Origin: Pseudobdellovibrionaceae bacterium
GTDB lineage: Bacteria > Bdellovibrionota > Bdellovibrionia > Bdellovibrionales > Bdellovibrionaceae
Reading direction: 5' to 3'
DNA: 64,000 nucleotides
Assembly (NCBI GenBank): GCA_016719575.1
Contig: JADJYV010000013.1
Span: forward strand, 186,001-250,000
Shown: in pieces, positions 61,535 to 64,000 of the stretch
How positions within the stretch are numbered: position 1 is the first letter of the stretch
Layout of the letters: every line of letters begins with the position of its first letter
Notes under the pieces: model-generated
What the model was told of the DNA's origin: nothing
Databases searched by the model: none
The model's input: only the letters and a program-made list of their open reading frames with translations
Program-made: the position numbers and the translations under genes

Positions 61535-61828
61535 TTACTTCTTTTTTGATTTTGTCGGAGCAACTTTTGCCCCTTTTGCCGCAGCTTCAGCTTCTTTGGC
61601 CGCCGCCTTTGCCTCTTTAGCTGCTGAGGACTTCTTGGTCTTTCGAGCAATTATAATTTTATCTAAGATTTCGTAGGCTTCTTTTTGCAGGTCATTTTCA
61701 AAAATGAAGCGATAAAATCCTTCGATTTCTGGACTTTGACGGAACTTTTTTAGTGATGTCGGGATACTGTCTGACTGAACAAAGTCGATTGAGTTGCCAT
61801 CTTTTGAAAGTTTAACCTTTTCAGCCAT
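61535..61828 (-). CDS. Small hypothetical protein with Lys/Ala-rich tail
   Basis: 97 residues from the ATG at 61828 (GGGGAGAT site). The first 65 residues are globular (DFVQSDSIPTSLKKFRQ, then GFYRFIFENDLQKEAYEIL); the last 30 are almost only Ala, Lys and Glu, resembling histone-like tails. No family recognised. Diverges from folD. Confidence 0.7.
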   Translation of the reverse strand: MAEKVKLSKDGNSIDFVQSDSIPTSLKKFRQSPEIEGFYRFIFENDLQKEAYEILDKIIIARKTKKSSAAKEAKAAAKEAEAAAKGAKVAPTKSKKK

Positions 61829-61976
61829 TTTAAAATCTCCCCTATTTTCAAGAATTTGTACAATAATCCAGGAGGATCCTGTGGTCAAGGAAGCAGCACT
61901 TTTAAAGATTTCTATGATAAATTATTGAATTTCTTCAAGAAATGGACGAAATTGTGGCCCTCAAAGGTGGTGTCTA

Positions 61977-62837
61977 ATGATCCTTCTGGATGGTAAATCC
62001 GTAGCAGCTGCGCGAAGAGAGGCTTTAAAGCCAAGAGTTGAATCATTTAAAAGCAAAGTGGGAAGGGCTCCCCACTTGTCTGTCGTACTCGTTGGCGACG
62101 ATCCTGCGAGCCGTGTGTATGTTCGTAACAAAGAAAAAGCCTGTCATAATACTGGCATTGATTCGAAAGTTTACAATCTTCCAGCGGATATTTCTCAGGA
62201 GGCCTTAGATCAACAGATCGAAATATTAAACGCAGACACAACAGTCGACGGAATATTGGTACAATTACCAGTGCCAAAACATTTGAGCGTAGAGTCTATT
62301 ATGAAAAAAATAAAGCCGGAGAAAGACGCAGATGGCCTGACTTACATGAATAGCGGCTTTCTCCTAGCTGGAAATGCAATTGTAAAGCCCTGTACACCTT
62401 TAGGTATTATGCGAATTCTTGAGCATTACAAAATTAATGTAGAGGGGATGAAGGCCGTTGTGGTCGGACGCAGTCAAATCGTTGGTAAACCCATGACCTT
62501 GTTGTTGAGTGATGCCAATGCGACAGTGACAATGTGCCATTCGAAAACAAAAGATTTAAAGAGTTATACTCTCAATGCGGACATTGTTGTTGTTGCAGCT
62601 GGCAAGCGACGATTCTTAGGTCGGGGGGATTTTAAGGCGGGTTCGGTGGTGATAGATGTTGGCATGCATGGGTCTGGGGCCGGTGAACTTTGTGGAGATG
62701 TTCGTTTTGAAGAGTTACTGGATGTCGCAGCAGCAATCACTCCAGTTCCTGGCGGGGTTGGTCCAATGACAATTTGTTCGTTGTTAGAGAACACGGTCCA
62801 GTTGGCTGAACTTCGCGCGATAAATTATCAAAAATAA
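61977..62837 (+). CDS. folD: Bifunctional methylene-THF dehydrogenase/cyclohydrolase
   Basis: 286 residues with YVRNKEKACH (catalytic Lys), GILVQLPVPKH, PCTPLGIM, the NADP loop GRSQIVGKPM and TPVPGGVGPMT, all FolD signatures. It interconverts one-carbon units of folate. Normal length. The Rieske gene follows 14 bp downstream. Confidence 0.97.
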   Translation: MILLDGKSVAAARREALKPRVESFKSKVGRAPHLSVVLVGDDPASRVYVRNKEKACHNTGIDSKVYNLPADISQEALDQQIEILNADTTVDGILVQLPVPKHLSVESIMKKIKPEKDADGLTYMNSGFLLAGNAIVKPCTPLGIMRILEHYKINVEGMKAVVVGRSQIVGKPMTLLLSDANATVTMCHSKTKDLKSYTLNADIVVVAAGKRRFLGRGDFKAGSVVIDVGMHGSGAGELCGDVRFEELLDVAAAITPVPGGVGPMTICSLLENTVQLAELRAINYQK

Positions 62838-62851
62838 ATTAGGAATTAGTT

Positions 62852-63892
62852 ATGAGTACAGAATTTTTACGTAATGTTTGGTATGTTGCTCTTCCAAGCC
62901 AAGAACTAAAAAAGAATGCGATGCAGGCACGGACGATTTTGGAAGAGCCCATCGTTTTGTATCGTGACTCTGCGGGGAAAGTTTCTGCTCTGAAGGATAT
63001 TTGCCCTCACCGCGGGATTCCACTGAGTTATGGGCGGATTGTCAATGATCAGGTTGAATGTCCTTATCATGGTTGGAAGTTTAATCATGATGGAGTCTGT
63101 ACTGAAATTCCCTCGCTTTGCAAAGGGCAGGACTTGGATTCCACGAAAATCAAAGTGCGTAGCTATCCCGTTCAAGAGCAGCAGGGGTTGATATGGATTT
63201 TCATGGGAGATAGGGATTTTGACCCTCGCGAGGCTCCTCCTATTCCATTTATGAAAAACCTTCCGAAGGACGTTGAGCCTCGAATAACTGAAAAGTGTCT
63301 TTTTCCATGTCACATTGATCATGCAGTCATCGGATTGATGGATCCGGCCCATGGCCCCTATGTTCATAAAAGTTGGTTTTGGCGAAGTGAAAAGACGATG
63401 CACGAAAAACAAAAAAAGTTTGCACCCGTGAGCCACGGCTTTCAGATGGTGCGTCACCAGCCCTCTTCCAATTCGAAAGCTTATAAAATTCTTGGGGGAG
63501 TGCCAACCACAGAAATTACCTTTAGTCTGCCGTGTGTTCGAGTGGAGCATATTCAGGTCGGCCTAAGGAATTTTTATGCATTTACCGCCCTGACCCCGGT
63601 GAGTGAAAAGGAAACTATTATTCACCAAATGGCCTATTGGGATTTTCCTTGGTTGAGTTTGATCAAACCTGTTATCCGCAAATTTACAAAGATATTTTTG
63701 TATCAAGATATGGATGCGGTTTCGAAACAGCAAGATGGCTTAAGATATGACCCGAATCTAATGCTGATTAAGGATGCAGATACCCAGGCTAAATGGTATT
63801 ATGCTTTAAAGTCTGAGTGGCAGGCACACCTGCGAGAAAAGAGACCCTTCCATAATCCAGTGAAAGAAATTGAATTAAGATGGCGCAGTTAG
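62852..63892 (+). CDS. Rieske non-heme iron oxygenase, alpha subunit
   Basis: 346 residues. Rieske 2Fe-2S motif CPHRG and CPYHGW near residues 51-75; the catalytic domain has HIDHAVIGLMDPAHGPYVH, providing the Asp and His ligands of the mononuclear iron. Similar to vanillate-demethylase and pheophorbide-type oxygenases; the substrate is unknown and no reductase is visible nearby. It overlaps the next gene by 13 bp. Confidence 0.9.
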   Translation: MSTEFLRNVWYVALPSQELKKNAMQARTILEEPIVLYRDSAGKVSALKDICPHRGIPLSYGRIVNDQVECPYHGWKFNHDGVCTEIPSLCKGQDLDSTKIKVRSYPVQEQQGLIWIFMGDRDFDPREAPPIPFMKNLPKDVEPRITEKCLFPCHIDHAVIGLMDPAHGPYVHKSWFWRSEKTMHEKQKKFAPVSHGFQMVRHQPSSNSKAYKILGGVPTTEITFSLPCVRVEHIQVGLRNFYAFTALTPVSEKETIIHQMAYWDFPWLSLIKPVIRKFTKIFLYQDMDAVSKQQDGLRYDPNLMLIKDADTQAKWYYALKSEWQAHLREKRPFHNPVKEIELRWRS

Positions 63893-64000
63893 CGTTCTTT
63901 GTTTTTTTGGTATTCCCTCTTCTCATTCAGGCAAAAAGTTTGAGTATTGAGTTCTATGGTGAGTCGACCCTTCCAAAAAAGACGACTGTAGACGGAGAGC
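63880..64000 (+). CDS. Partial CDS: exported protein, cut by the window end
   Basis: ATG at 63880 opens a frame of 40 codons up to the window end. It begins with a signal peptide (MAQLAFFVFLVFPLLIQA) and continues KSLSIEFYGESTLPKKT. The first bases overlap the Rieske gene stop. The product cannot be named from this much. Confidence 0.6.
   Translation, partial: MAQLAFFVFLVFPLLIQAKSLSIEFYGESTLPKKTTVDGE

Overview
The window looks like chromosomal DNA of a Bdellovibrio-like bacterium (Bdellovibrionota). Grounds: moderate GC content, many exported beta-barrel and secreted proteins of unknown family, a lysine 2,3-aminomutase, a GroES with a Lys/Ala-rich extension, sigma-54 and sigma-28 promoters, and a contiguous flagellar export block fliL-M-N-O-P-Q-R-flhB-flhA-flhF-flhG-fliA. 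The species cannot be fixed from the sequence alone. Genes are tightly packed, often overlap by 1-20 bp, and use TTG and GTG starts freely. No gap without a gene exceeds about 300 bases. I saw no tRNA, rRNA or CRISPR array.

Layout. 1-5.9 kb: the 3' end of an ATPase-domain (HATPase-like) protein, the lspA-ileS operon, a small hypothetical gene and a porin. 6.1-11.0 kb (minus strand): a compact operon with a near-consensus sigma-54 promoter. It encodes a radical SAM/SPASM enzyme, a 40-residue peptide that I read as its likely RiPP precursor, a CHASE2 histidine kinase and an NtrC-type sigma-54 activator. 11.2-12.4 kb: an intact IS with long terminal inverted repeats and a 9-bp target duplication, inserted exactly at the stop codon of a peptide-transporter-like ABC gene (12.4-14.1 kb). 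Without the IS, that transporter would lie directly upstream of the radical SAM operon.

14-30 kb: envelope and housekeeping genes. These are a FadL-type barrel, an MBL hydrolase, a class A penicillin-binding protein, two DUF507 genes, a Lys-rich GroES, outer-membrane proteins, lysine 2,3-aminomutase, a PcrA-type helicase, a metalloprotease-like lipoprotein with a pure hexanucleotide repeat, a SPOR protein and an inositol-phosphatase-family enzyme.

31.1-41.8 kb: the flagellar operon, behind a consensus-perfect sigma-54 promoter and ending in fliA (sigma-28). A good sigma-28 promoter lies at 51.0 kb before a 116-residue protein of unknown function, which links that gene to the flagellar cascade. 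41.8-51 kb: an RpoH-like sigma factor operon, aspS, exported proteins (one with a HEARH motif) and surface-polysaccharide genes.

51.4-61.4 kb: a Tad/Flp-type pilus system in two blocks. CpaF ATPase and secretin are at 51.4-53.9 kb; Flp pilin, TadE-like pseudopilins and a CpaB-like protein are at 58.7-61.4 kb. Between them lie a response-regulator/kinase hybrid, a Gly/Met-rich repeat protein and an amidohydrolase. 61.5-64 kb: a small Lys/Ala-tailed protein, folD, a Rieske oxygenase and the start of an exported protein cut by the window end.
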